Program-made: the position numbers and the translations under genes | Assembly: GCA_027627225.1 (NCBI GenBank) | Contig: CM051028.1 | Location: forward strand, 24,796,364-24,860,363 | DNA from: Congeria kusceri | Lineage: Eukaryota > Mollusca > Bivalvia > Myida > Dreissenidae | DNA: 64,000 nucleotides | Reading direction: 5' to 3' | Notes under the pieces: generated by a model | Databases searched by the model: none | What the model saw: only the letters and a program-made list of their open reading frames with translations | What the model was told of the DNA's origin: nothing | In this document: positions 49,328-62,100 of the stretch, piece after piece | Position numbering within the stretch: the stretch's first letter is position 1 | Layout: each line of letters begins with the position of its first letter

Positions 49328-49824
49328 ACTCGATATAGCAATTATATCATAAAAAACATATCGTGCTGTACATGTGAAAATATATATAAAAAAAGAAGCT
49401 AACAATCTTTGTCCGAAAATCAACATCTGATATCCAAATGAATGGTGTAAATCTTGTCAACTACCTTTTATCCGTGCTGTAGTTTATGTTCTATTATGAA
49501 ATTACGTAATTTCTTAAAGCAATCTACAACATAACACAATTGTACAAATCATCACAAGTATTACAATCATATAATCTTATGGTAACAACGTATTTGTAAC
49601 ATGAGGATATAGCGTTTGAGCGATAGAGAGAGCATGCAAGCAGGTTATAAGTTAAATATGTTGTCACATATGAGACAAAAAAATTAATGTGGTTTAAAAG
49701 TCATATAAGTCAATGTTTTTAAAGTTAACAATGTATATGGAAATTTAAAGTAACTTATATATATCTGAAGCGATCCCTACTCCCAATATAAAAAAAACAA
49801 CGAACAATGTCAACGACATCAAGC

Positions 49825-49993
49825 TTATGTCTTTTTGTCATTGTCAAACACGATCTGAGAGCTTGCATATAAAGATTCTCCATTCTGTTCCCGAGGCATA
49901 CTGCCGTAGCCCGTTTGAGCGGCGGCGCTATATAACGGGTTCACAAACCCGTCTTCTTCCTGCCTCACCGGAAATGCCGGCAATGGACCGAAC
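49825..49993 (-). CDS. sushi receptor, last exon (cytoplasmic tail 2)
   Basis: The acceptor TTGCAG precedes 49993. The first base completes a Thr codon from the previous exon, and 55 residues follow before TAA at 49827-49825. The exon contains an NPxY motif (GFVNPLYSA), further tyrosines (TGYGS, SLYAS) and a charged C-terminus (DNDKKT). NPxY motifs typically bind PTB-domain or clathrin adaptors. The GC content and tidy frame contrast with the AT-rich surroundings, which supports real coding. Confidence 0.85.
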
Positions 49994-52900
49994 CTGCAAT
50001 AAGTTACATGACTACTGAGCCATAAACGAACAGGGAATCATCTAACAGACACAATGATCTAGATTCATACATTAAGTGTGATAAGGCGTGTTGCAATAGC
50101 AAGTATTATGTGCACATTACAACCGTGTTTGCTTAATTTTGCATTTAACTTTGCAATAGGAAAAGATATGCACACATTTCAACCGAATTTGTTTTATTCC
50201 CCTTACTTAATATAATGCGTTTGATTGAACTCATACTGGGTGATTTTTAATTATGAAAGCTGTGGAAATGGAAAACTATGAAAATAGTATTTTGCTACCA
50301 AAATTGTTCCTGTCTACTCACGTCATAGGATTCATCTGTGAAGTGTCTATGCCGTGCTCACTCATCTGAGCGCCCGTGGTCGTCATGTAGCCAGGGTTTT
50401 CAATTGCAATGTCCTCATTTTGTTGGTGGAAAGATGCGTTGGAATACGGAACCTCCGTTGACTTTCGTCTGAAATTTAAATTAAAATTAGTCAGGTTCTG
50501 CAATTTAAATTAAAAATACATATATTATCACATGCTATACCTTGTTTGCTGTGTAATACAACCATTGCGAATATTTTTCTCTAACACATGTGTAAGATAA
50601 CATTTTGAGCGTTTTCACTGGCTTTAAATATTCTTTCACAGACCAATCGCATGACGTTATTTTGGTGAAATGACATCGTCAACATAAAATGGCGTCACGT
50701 TAGTCCACACTTTTTAGAATGTATCAGCATGTCTTGGTTAAACTAGAAGGTGTTTTTGCGTTTAAAAGCATGTGATCAAAAAGATCTGACACTAGTTGTC
50801 GTTTCATATCATATTTTATTAAACTCGTCCAGGAAATTCGTTAGTAAGCTCTCCAAAAGGCTCGCTTACTAACAAAATTCCTGAACTCGTTTAATAAAAT
50901 ATGGTATGACATGACAACTCGTGTCAGATTATATATCTCTCTTGTAGAAAATTACTAAGAAGGGTCAAAGTATATATAATTTTCTAAAATAATTGCTCAG
51001 TTTTAAAGCTTTCGACCCTGAAGCATTCTTCGGTAAATCTGTACCTATTACATTTACTGAAGAAGGCCTCGATCAGGGTCGAAAGTTTTAAAACTGAGTC
51101 ATTATTTGAGAAATTTAAAATATATAGCAAACGCCTTGAAAACACCTGTTATCTTTATAATTTTTTCGATTGTGTGCGCCGAAAACTAATGAATTGCTTC
51201 AAGATGAATCCGAGCTAGATCTAGTTAAATTAAATAACAAATGAAATGTAACTTTTATTATAAAATGTGTTCCGAGCTAGAACTAGTTAAGTTCAATGAC
51301 ATGAATGTTATAAAATGTGTATCAGAACTAGATCTAATGAAATTGATGGTTTGATTTAGTGTTTAATTCAACAAAATGTCTATCCGACTTCTAGTGCTAG
51401 TTGATTTCTATGACAAATATAATTAAAAGATATTGTTTTATTAAAACAAAAAGTAGTTATATTCGCTGACAATATATTTCAGTGTTTCATTCACCAAAAC
51501 GTGTGTGTAGATATAGGTAAAAACAAATCAATGAAAATCGATTTTTAATTCAATGCAATGTGTATTTCATAAAAACGTACGTACCTCTTGATGAATATAA
51601 ACAATGCCACGGCACCAGCAATGCATACCACCAATGCAATGGCTATGCCAAACCCTATGCCAATCTTCGCCCCCGAGGAGCCACCGGCTGCGGCAACCTG
51701 GGACCCTATGCCACCTTGAATTTCTGTGGAATGGATAATGTATTAAAACAAATATAGTTGTATAGGCATATAAATTTCAGTATAAGGGAAAGTTCCAGTT
51801 TGAAAAAGCAAGCAATAATTGTAACACCTAGTTGTATCCATGTTCATCTCGTATTCAGAGCAAATAAGCTGGGTGCTCCAACCTGCTCCTTTTTGTTTCA
51901 CAGCGCTGAACATATGGACTGGGTAACAAATATCATGTTAAATATATATTAAAGGGACTTGTTAACAGATTTTCGTATTTTTGGAAAAATTGCAATTTAA
52001 TGTCTTAACTGCAAAAACTAAAGCATCTGGAATAATTTAAAAAGAATATTTTATCAAAAAACCGTAAGAATAACAAGTTGCCTTTGCCGGGACTCGAACG
52101 CGGGACCTTCGAGAAAGTAATCTTATACACTAACCGCTCGGCCATTCAGACTTATAAATTCTGAAGTGTATTTTAACGCTATGTAAGCGATACACGTGTT
52201 TTTCAAGATTCAGATGAAAAGCGTTACAAACGCTTTATACTTTTATCCATTTAAAATGATGATTTTTCATTAACGACACTATATTTCCAATATATGCATT
52301 TGTCAGAAGTATTATTTCGCGTGTTTATATTAATATTTAGTGGGTGATCTACGAACACAAATTTTGAAAATTGTCAATTTTCCAGTCGCTCTGTGAACAG
52401 ATCCCTTTAAATTGTTCTTTTTTTGCCACTATTCGATGACCGATGAAGATCACATGTGTACATAAATCAATTGAAATACTTTCAAAAGTATTGCTTTAAA
52501 GGATTGATTTAAATTATAGGAAACAAAAGCACTGGTCCTTCTTCCGCCCTTTTGAGCAGCACCCTGATGCTTTTCTAATCCTCGATCTCTCCCTTTGTTA
52601 TATACGGTAATATCTGATAAACATGTATTTAAAAATGTATTCGTCTGATTTATATTACATCCCTGTGTGGCACAATAAGCTTATAACGGTGTCAACATAA
52701 TTAATTTCGGTTGCTGAAATAACGTGTAAATACATTTTATTATTGTGTCACTTCAATCTCTTGTAGCTTAAATAATAGTAAAGAGCTATGTCTTTTAACG
52801 ATGACGTACATTACAGCACAATATAAAGTAGTCGTGCTGGTGCATTATATATGTGATAATTAAATATAGTATTATCTAATTATTTCAGTGTTTACTAAAG

Positions 52901-54191
52901 CCTCAGTCACACATTCTCGATTTTCCTGCCGTTGTTGAGCCGACAGCGTCCCGAAGCAAATATGTCAAAAGACGGGACAATATTCTGATATTCGGGGCTC
53001 GAAATTCAATTTTTGTATCAAAAGATCGAATATGTCGCGACAGCGTCTCGACAGAGTCCCGACAGATTATCGACAGCGTCCCGATTCTCCCGAAGGCGAT
53101 CCGACAGTGTCCCGACAACGTCAAGACAGCATCCCGATATTCCCGACTTTTTTATTATTAGCGCTGTCGGGAAGCTGTCACGAGCCCTAATCGGGAAGCA
53201 TTCATGGTGGACCGAACAAAGTTCTGTCCATTAATGACAAGCACAAACAAACACGCACAAGACACACGCTATACACCAGACTTGATATATGTATATATAA
53301 TTGTTTATGTAATATCATTCCGTTCCACCGGATATTGTCCCCACACCGTTCTGACACCGTCCCGACACCGTATCGAATATGATCCGATACAGCCGAATCT
53401 ATCCCGACAGAGTCCCGACTATACAATTTCGGCTGAGTCTCCCGAATGTTAAGAGACATCCTTAACTGTCGGGGGTGCTTTTCCGATCACGCCGAACGTG
53501 TCCCGATGATTCCCGATTCTCAGGACAACGTCTCGAAAGCGTCCAGACAGCTCCCGACAGCGTTCCGACAGCGTCCCGATATTCCCAATTTTTGTACTTT
53601 TTGTATCGTTGCGCTGTCGGGACGCTGTCGGGAGCCATAATCGGGAATGTGTGACTGAGGCATAACAGAGTATAGAAACACCTTTGTAACAAATCTCCTA
53701 ACAGAGTTATCGTACGTTGATCTCACCATACACCTCTGCAACGGGCTCAATGACAAAAATCTTGTCAAAACGGACAAATGTAATTCACGAAAATTAAAAT
53801 TGATAGTTAGGACCACAAGCATAGCAGAATAAATGGAATTTAACTTATCATACATGGGGAAAAATTAATAATTTTTATTCCTATTATTGGAATTATTTTT
53901 ATGCCCATTTACGCATATGCAATGAGTTTGCAGATGTAAACAAAATGGACAGAGCGGACTGTTCGCTGCGTTTGAATGTTATGATAATTTGAAGAAAGCC
54001 GCGTGCATGCGTTGGGACTACTTTCCAAGCCAACTAAAAAGGTGAATGGAATGTAGCCGGTGAGCAAGCGATTGCTGTCTAAATAATAAATACGAGTAAA
54101 AGCACCATTGACTGAACATTTACATATAGTACTAAAATTTAAAAAAAAAAAAAAAAAAATAATAATAATAATAATAAGTAGTGGTAGTGTG

Positions 54192-54263
<72 letters not shown>

Positions 54264-56072
54264 GTAGTAGTGGTATTACTTGTAGTAGTAGTAATGATTA
54301 TAATAATAAAAACGAAACAGAAGAAGAACAACAACAATTATGTTCTTTTCTATTACATTTTGACAAATGTAATTTATGCTCATACACAAATTGATAATTA
54401 ATTCTTTATTTAATGTATGTTCATTTATATCGATTCATCGATTTAAAGATATAATCAAGAACTGTGGATAATCAGTTCGGTGGTGTTCGATATATTTGTA
54501 AACAATGAATTACCAGCGCACAATCCTGTCGTTTGGTTCCAAGATCCAGTGGCCAAGCATGTTACACTGGAAATCGTTTTGTTCTTCTCGTATGCACTGA
54601 CTCCACCGCAAGAATATTCACAAGAAATACCTACGTTGAAAGAACATTTCTCTGGTGGAATGAAGCCGTTTTCGATTATGTTAGCACATTTGATTTCTGA
54701 AAATAAAACAGCAATGGCCTCCATTAATTGCATGATAATTATTATGTTTGATACCTAATAATTTTGCTCTTATTTTACGTATTATTGAATACAGTATAAA
54801 TAATATACATGCTACGTGTATTGTGTCCGTGCATTTAATGAGTTCACAATCAGCCCGTTTCAAGTTACTTGTTTCGCATATTATCTTCATGGGACGTTCT
54901 GATATTCAGCAAATATAACTGGTTACTATTTTGTTTAAAATGAAAGTTGACATTTGCTTTTGTTTACTTTATATCTTTAAATTATTTTTTTCTGCAACGT
55001 TTTAGTCTGCGTGTATTTGTCATTGTGTTTATTGTCAATGAATTATAATATATATAATTTATGATTGTCTATATAACTGTAAAGAATCCAAACATGTATA
55101 CTTATTTTAAGAAAAATAATATAACGAAACATTAAATGTAATTAAACAATATTTTAAGATAAACCTATTATAAATTTCTAAAACAGCGCCAGTTTAGGAT
55201 ATTTATATATAACATGTTCAAAGTAGTTTTATTAACTCGTGGAATGAACAGTTAAATACATCCAGTCACAGTGATAATTGACGATTTATCCCATCATCAC
55301 ACCTGCATTGACGAAATAACACCCCGTGGGATAAACTTAGCTGTATTCCACTTTCAAGTTGTTGAATACAGCAAACACGCGCATTATAATGACCTCATGT
55401 TGTTTATTTTTGTGACGCCATGTAATGTTTTTCGTGGTAGTCAGTTATTTTCTATCGTTTATTTTCAAAATAAAGACAGAAAATGATGGGATAAATAGAA
55501 TATCAGGTAAGTGTCGACTACAGATACGTTTATTTGCTCGGCACGAAAACCTAAATCACTCGCTGAGGCTCGTGGTCTAAGTTTTCTAAGCCTCGCTAAA
55601 TAAACGTATCCTTATTGAACACTAACCTAATAACTATTCTCTACATCTTTAGCATGTGCGTTATTTTTTTGTAGTTTTTTAAATTCATGTAAATTTTATT
55701 TAATTCCAAGAAACTGACTCGAAAGTGTCTCAATAAGCCGAAGGCTTTCGACACAACTGAGCTAAAATAAATAGAGTATAGGCAAAGTAAACAAATTATA
55801 TATACTGTGTACAGTTATAAATCAAATATATTTCCCTCCCTCCCTTCCTCCCTCCCTGCCTTCGTCCCTGCCGCCCTCCATGCCTCCCTCCCTGCCGCCC
55901 TCCATGCCTCCCTCCCTGACTCCCCCCTGCCTCCCTCCCTGCATCCATCTCTGCCTCCCTCTCTGCCTCCCTGTCTGCCTCCCTCCATGCCTCCCTCCCT
56001 CCCTCCCTCTCTCTCTCTCTGTCTGTCTCTCTCTCTCTCTCCCTCTCTCCCTCTCACTATCTCTCTCCCTCT

Positions 56073-56122
<50 letters not shown>

Positions 56123-59100
56123 TTATGTATATATAAAGGAGCACATAATAATATTATATATATACATAAATAGTTTACAAATAAGATTCCCATTGTTTTA
56201 TTTTTACTATCATTTTGTATAAATGGGTTGTCGTAGTTGTAGTAGTAGCATTAGCATTTTTGAATAAAATGACCTTTCAATAAATAATCTTTTTAAACGT
56301 TCTCGGTTCTGATTAGCATTTATTTATGCACCAACAACCTACCTTGGCAAGCATTGTGAGGATACCACATAGTGTCTGTACCACATGTGACCTTCTCCGT
56401 TGTCTTTTTGTTTCCAGCTTTACACGTGTAGTCACACGGTGACCCAACGGTGTTCACGCATCCCGCAGTTACATCGCCATTGGCAATACTGCTAGAATCG
56501 ATCGAACATTTTGGTGTCCCATTTTCTGTAACCAACACACATTAAATAAGTCCAGTGATACAATTTGCAAACACAAACTATTATCCATTTGAATATAAGA
56601 TATATTAAGCACGTCTACTTAAGACATTTTATATGCAACACCTGTTGTGATTGTGGCCGCCGTATTTAACTGAAACATTACACCGTAATAGACTCATAGT
56701 TCACTTTAGAAAATGGTCATTAGTTTCAAATATATGTGATTACAACATCCATGTGTTGACAATGCTTTGTTTTGCACCTTTTTTTCTAGTCAATATAGTC
56801 AATATGGCTCTTGGTTTCCAACATATCATCGATTTTAACAGTGTGTTCCTTTGATCATTTTGTTGAAATATCATTATATGTGGGTTTTCAATTTGTCCAA
56901 CTCGATTAATATAATGACTTTTATGATAACTTTGCATTTATTTGAACACTTAGGTACAATAACCAGACCACGTACTTTTACACAATGTTCCGTTCATTAA
57001 ATCCCAGTCTTTCGCCGTGCAATTAAGATTGTTGATGTTCGGGCTAGACATTTCATACCCAGACGGACAAGTGAAGGAACAGACGGACCCGATAGTTCGA
57101 GTACATGAGCTCTCGACTTTGATGGCCAAACCGTTCTGTATTATCGTCGATGAACACTGGTAAGCTGTGAAATAAATAATATTATAATACTAAGTCCGTA
57201 TTTATGACATTCTTTACTAAATATGTAAGTGCATTTCATATCAGAATAAACATCTCGCAAAAGTATGTGATGTTTAATTTATAAACAAAAATGTTTTAAT
57301 GCAAAAAATAAGATGTTATTTAACATATTTGAAATAAAAAATTGATTTGCACTAACAACGTTTAATCTGAAATCTTAATTATTACAAGTTTAAATGGAAT
57401 TTTATTAAATACTGACTGAGGTTGCCAAATAATAATTAATTATAAAAATAAATGTAAATAATTATTCGGCACAAAAACACTCTAGAGTCACTCTTCCTAG
57501 ACGGGATTGGACGTGTGGCCTGCATTTTTTGTGGATGTTTTGTAATCTACATGAATAATCTAACATCCAAAGTTAACCTTTAATGTTTACCTTTACAGTG
57601 GTCAGTCGGTATCCATGAGGTATTTTTGGTACATACAACCGTGTCGCTGCTCTTTACGTACCCGACATTGCATGCAAAATTGCATTCGGTACCGACAGTG
57701 GCTAGAGGACACTGAGTCAACCAACCATTGTTCATTGTGGAATTTGAGCATACTTCAGTTGTGATTTCTAAATAATAGTTTTGTATACTGTTATGGACAT
57801 GTATTTTATATTATAAAATAACACCAGTTGGTATAACTCAGAGATTATGTTATGAGAAATGCATTTTAGAATATTATAGATTGGGTTTATAGATCAGCAA
57901 TGTTATATGTTTCCAATTTCAGCCTACTCGATTTATATAATGACTTTTATTATAACTTGCATGTATTTCAACACTAAGATAAATTAACTCGACCACGTAC
58001 GTTTGCACAATGTACTGTTAATGAAATCCCAGTCTTTCGCCGTGCATTTCATGCTGTTGCTAGACATTTCATACTCAGTCGGACACGTGTACGAACAGAC
58101 GGACCCGATAGTTCGATTACATGAACTGTCGATTTTGATGGCAAAACCGTTCTGTATTATCAGCGATGAACACTGGTAAGCTGTGAAAAAATAAATATTT
58201 AATACTGTGTCCGTATACATGACGTTGTTTTACTAAACACCTACGTACATTTCATAACACAATAAGCATCTCTCAAATGCCTGTGACTGTTTTATCTTTA
58301 AACTAAAATGAGTTAATGCACATAAAAATATGTTATTTAACAAATTTGGAATATAAACTTGATTTGCACATAAACACATTTTATCTGAATTTTTAAATCT
58401 TACAATTTGTAAAAGCAGTGTTATGAAATACTGACTGGGGTTGGCAATAAAAACAAGAATTCATTATAAAAGTACATTTAAATAATTATTCGGTACACAT
58501 AAAAACTCTAGAGGCACTTTTCTTAGAAGGTGTCGTGCAATCTTTGTGGATTAGACTTTATTATCAAAACATGTTTTGTAATCTACATGAATAATCTAAC
58601 ATCTAAAGTTAACATTTAATGTTTACCTTTACAGTGTTCAGTCGGTATCCATGAGGTATTTTTGGTACATACAACCGTGTCGCTGCTCTTAACGTACCCG
58701 ACATTGCATGCAAAATTGCATTCGGTCCCGACAGTGGCTAGAGGACACTGAGTCAACCAACCATTGTTCATTGTGGAATTTGAGCAAACGTCAGTTGTGA
58801 TATCTAAATAATAATTTGTTATACTGTTATGGACAGCTATTTTATATTATAAAATAACACCAGTTGGTATAACTCAGAAATTATTTTATGATAAAAGCTT
58901 TTTAGAATATTATAGATTGGGTTGATAGATTAGCAATGTTATATGTTTTCAATTTAAGCCTACTCGATTAATATAATGACTTTTATGATAACTTGCATGT
59001 ATTTGAACACTAAGATAAATTAACTTGACCACGTACGTTTGCACAATGTACTGTTAATTAAATCCCAGTCTTTCGCCGTGCATTTCAGGTTGTTGCTAGA

Positions 59101-62100
59101 CATTTCAGACCCAGTCGGACACGCGTACGAACAGACGGACCCGATAGTTCGATTACATGAACTGTCGATTTTGATGGCAAAACCGTTCTGTATTATCGGC
59201 GATGAACACTGGTAAGCTGTAAAAAATAATATTTAATACTGTGTATGACGTTTTTTACTAAAAACCTACGTACATTTCATAACACAATAAACATCCCTCA
59301 AATGCCTGTGACTGTTTTATCTTTAAACAAAAATGATTTAATGCAAATAAAAATATGTTATTTAACAAATTTAGAATAAAAACTTAATTTGCACATATAC
59401 ACATTTTATCTGAAATTTTATATCTTACAATTTTTAAAAGCAGTATCATGAAATAATGGCTGGGGTTGGCAATAAAAACAAGAATTCGTTATAAAAGTAC
59501 ATTTAAATAATTATTCGGTACACATAAAAACTCTAGAGGCACTTTTCTTAGAAGGTGTCGTGCAATCTTTGTGGATTAGACTTTATTATCAGAACATGTT
59601 TTGTAATCTACATGAATAATCTAACATCCAAAGTTAACCTTTAATGTTTACCTTTACAGTGGTCAGTCGGTATCCATGAGATATTTTTGGTACATACAAC
59701 CGTGTCGCTGCTCTTAACGTACCCGACATTGCATGCAAAATTGCATTCGGTCCCGACAGTGGCTAGAGGACACTGAGTCAACCAACCATTGTTCATTGTG
59801 GAATTTGAGCATACTTCAGTTGTGATTTCTAAATAATAGTTTTGTATACTGTTATGGACATGTATTTTATATTATAAAATAACACCAGTTGGTATAACTC
59901 AGAGATTATGTTATGAGAAAAGCATTTTAGAATATTATAGATTGAGTCTATAGATCAGCAATGTTATATGTTTTCAATTTCAGCCTACTCGATTTATATA
60001 ATGACTTTTATTATAACTTGCATGTATTTCAACACTAAGATAAATTAACTCGACCACGTACGTTTGCACAATGTACTGTTAATTAAATCCCAGTCTTTCG
60101 CCGTGCATTTCATGCTGTTGCTAGACATTTCATACTCAGTCGGACACGTGTACGAACAGACGGACCCGATAGTTCGATTACATGAACTGTCGATTTTGAT
60201 GGCAAAACCGTTCTGTATTATCAGCGATGAACACTGGTAAGCTGTGAAAAAATAATATTTAATACTGTGTCCGTATACATGACGTTTTTTTACTAAACAC
60301 CTACGTACATTTCATAACACAATAAGCATCTCTCAAATGCCTGTGACTGTTTTATCTTTAAACTAAAATGAGTTAATGCAAATAAAAATATGTTATTTAA
60401 CAAATTTGGCATACAAACTTGATTTGCACATAAACACATTTTATCTGAATTTTTAAATCTTACAATTTGTAAAAGCAGTGTTATGAAATACTGACTGGGG
60501 TAGGCAATAAAAACAAGAATTCGTTATAAAAGTACATTTAAATAATTATTCGGTACACATATAAACTCTAGAGGCACTTTTCTTAGAAGGTGTCGTGCAA
60601 TCTTTGTGGATTAGACTTTATTATCAAAACATGTTTTGTAATCTACATGAATAATCGAACATCTAAAGTTAACATTTAATGTTTACCTTTACAGTGTTCA
60701 GTCGGTATCCATGAGGTATTTTTGGTACATACAACCGTGTCGCTGCTCTTAACGTACCCGACATTGCATGCAAAATTGCATTCGGTCCCGACAGTGGCTA
60801 GAGGACACTGAGTCAACCAACCATTGTTCATTGTGGAATTTGAGCAAACGTCAGTTGTGATATCTAAATAATAATTTGTTATACTGTTATGGACAGCTAT
60901 TTTATATTATAAAATAACACCAGTTGGTATAACTCAGAAATTATTTTATGATAAAAGCTTTTTAGAATATTATAGATTGGGTTGATAGATTAGCAATGTT
61001 ATATGTTTTCAATTTAAGCCTACTCGATTAATATAATGACTTTTATGATAACTTGCATGTATTTGAACACTAAGATAAATTAACTTGACCACGTACGTTT
61101 GCACAATGTACTGTTAATTAAATCCCAGTCTTTCGCCGTGCATTTCAGGTTGTTGCTAGACATTTCAGACCCAGTCGGACACGCGTACGAACAGACGGAC
61201 CCGATAGTTCGATTACATGAACTGTCGATTTTGATGGCAAAACCGTTCTGTATTATCGGCGATGAACACTGGTAAGCTGTAAAAAATAATATTTAATACT
61301 GTGTATGACGTTTTTTACTAAAAACCTACGTACATTTCATAACACAATAAACATCCCTCAAATGCCTGTGACTGTTTTATCTTTAAACAAAAATGATTTA
61401 ATGCAAATAAAAATATGTTATTTAACAAATTTAGAATAAAAACTTAATTTGCACATATACACATTTTATCTGAAATTTTATATCTTACAATTTTTAAAAG
61501 CAGTATAATGAAATAATGTCTGGGGTTGGCAATAAAAAACAAGAATTCGTTATAAAAGTACATTTAAATAATTATTCGGTACACATATAAACTCTAGAGG
61601 CACTTTTCTTAGAAGGTGTCGTGCAATCTTTGTGGATTAGACTTTATTATCAGAACATGTTTTGTAATCTACATGAATAATCGAACATCTAAAGTTAACC
61701 TTTAATGTTTACCTTTACAGTGGTCAGTCGGTATCCATGAGATATTTTTGGTACATACAACCGTGTCGCTGCTCTTAACGTACCCGACATTGCATGCAAA
61801 ATTGCATTCGGTCCCGACAGTGGCTAGAGGACACTGAGTCAACCAACCATTGTTCATTGTGGAATTTGAGCATACTTCAGTTGTGATTTCTAAATAATAG
61901 TTTTGTATACTGTTATGGACATGTATTTTATATTATAAAATAACACCAGTTGGTATAACTCAGAGATTATGTTATGAGAAAAGCATTTTAGAATATTATA
62001 GATTGAGTCTATAGATCAGCAATGTTATATGTTTTCAATTTCAGCCTACTCGATTTATATAATGACTTTTATTATAACTTGCATGTATTTCAACACTAAG

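Noticed and set aside
53013..53692. Several Arg/Ser-rich frames between 52.9 and 53.9 kb
   Set aside because: All lie in the GC-rich inverted-repeat element and overlap on both strands; they reflect its subrepeats.
53909..54401. Poly-Val and poly-Thr frames
   Set aside because: Simple AGT/ACT triplet repeat; no protein feature besides the run.
55807..56173. Pro/Ser/Leu-rich and Glu/Gly/Arg-rich frames on both strands
   Set aside because: They come from the (CCCT)n/(CT)n tract, lying inside the S2-S1 intron of the sushi gene.
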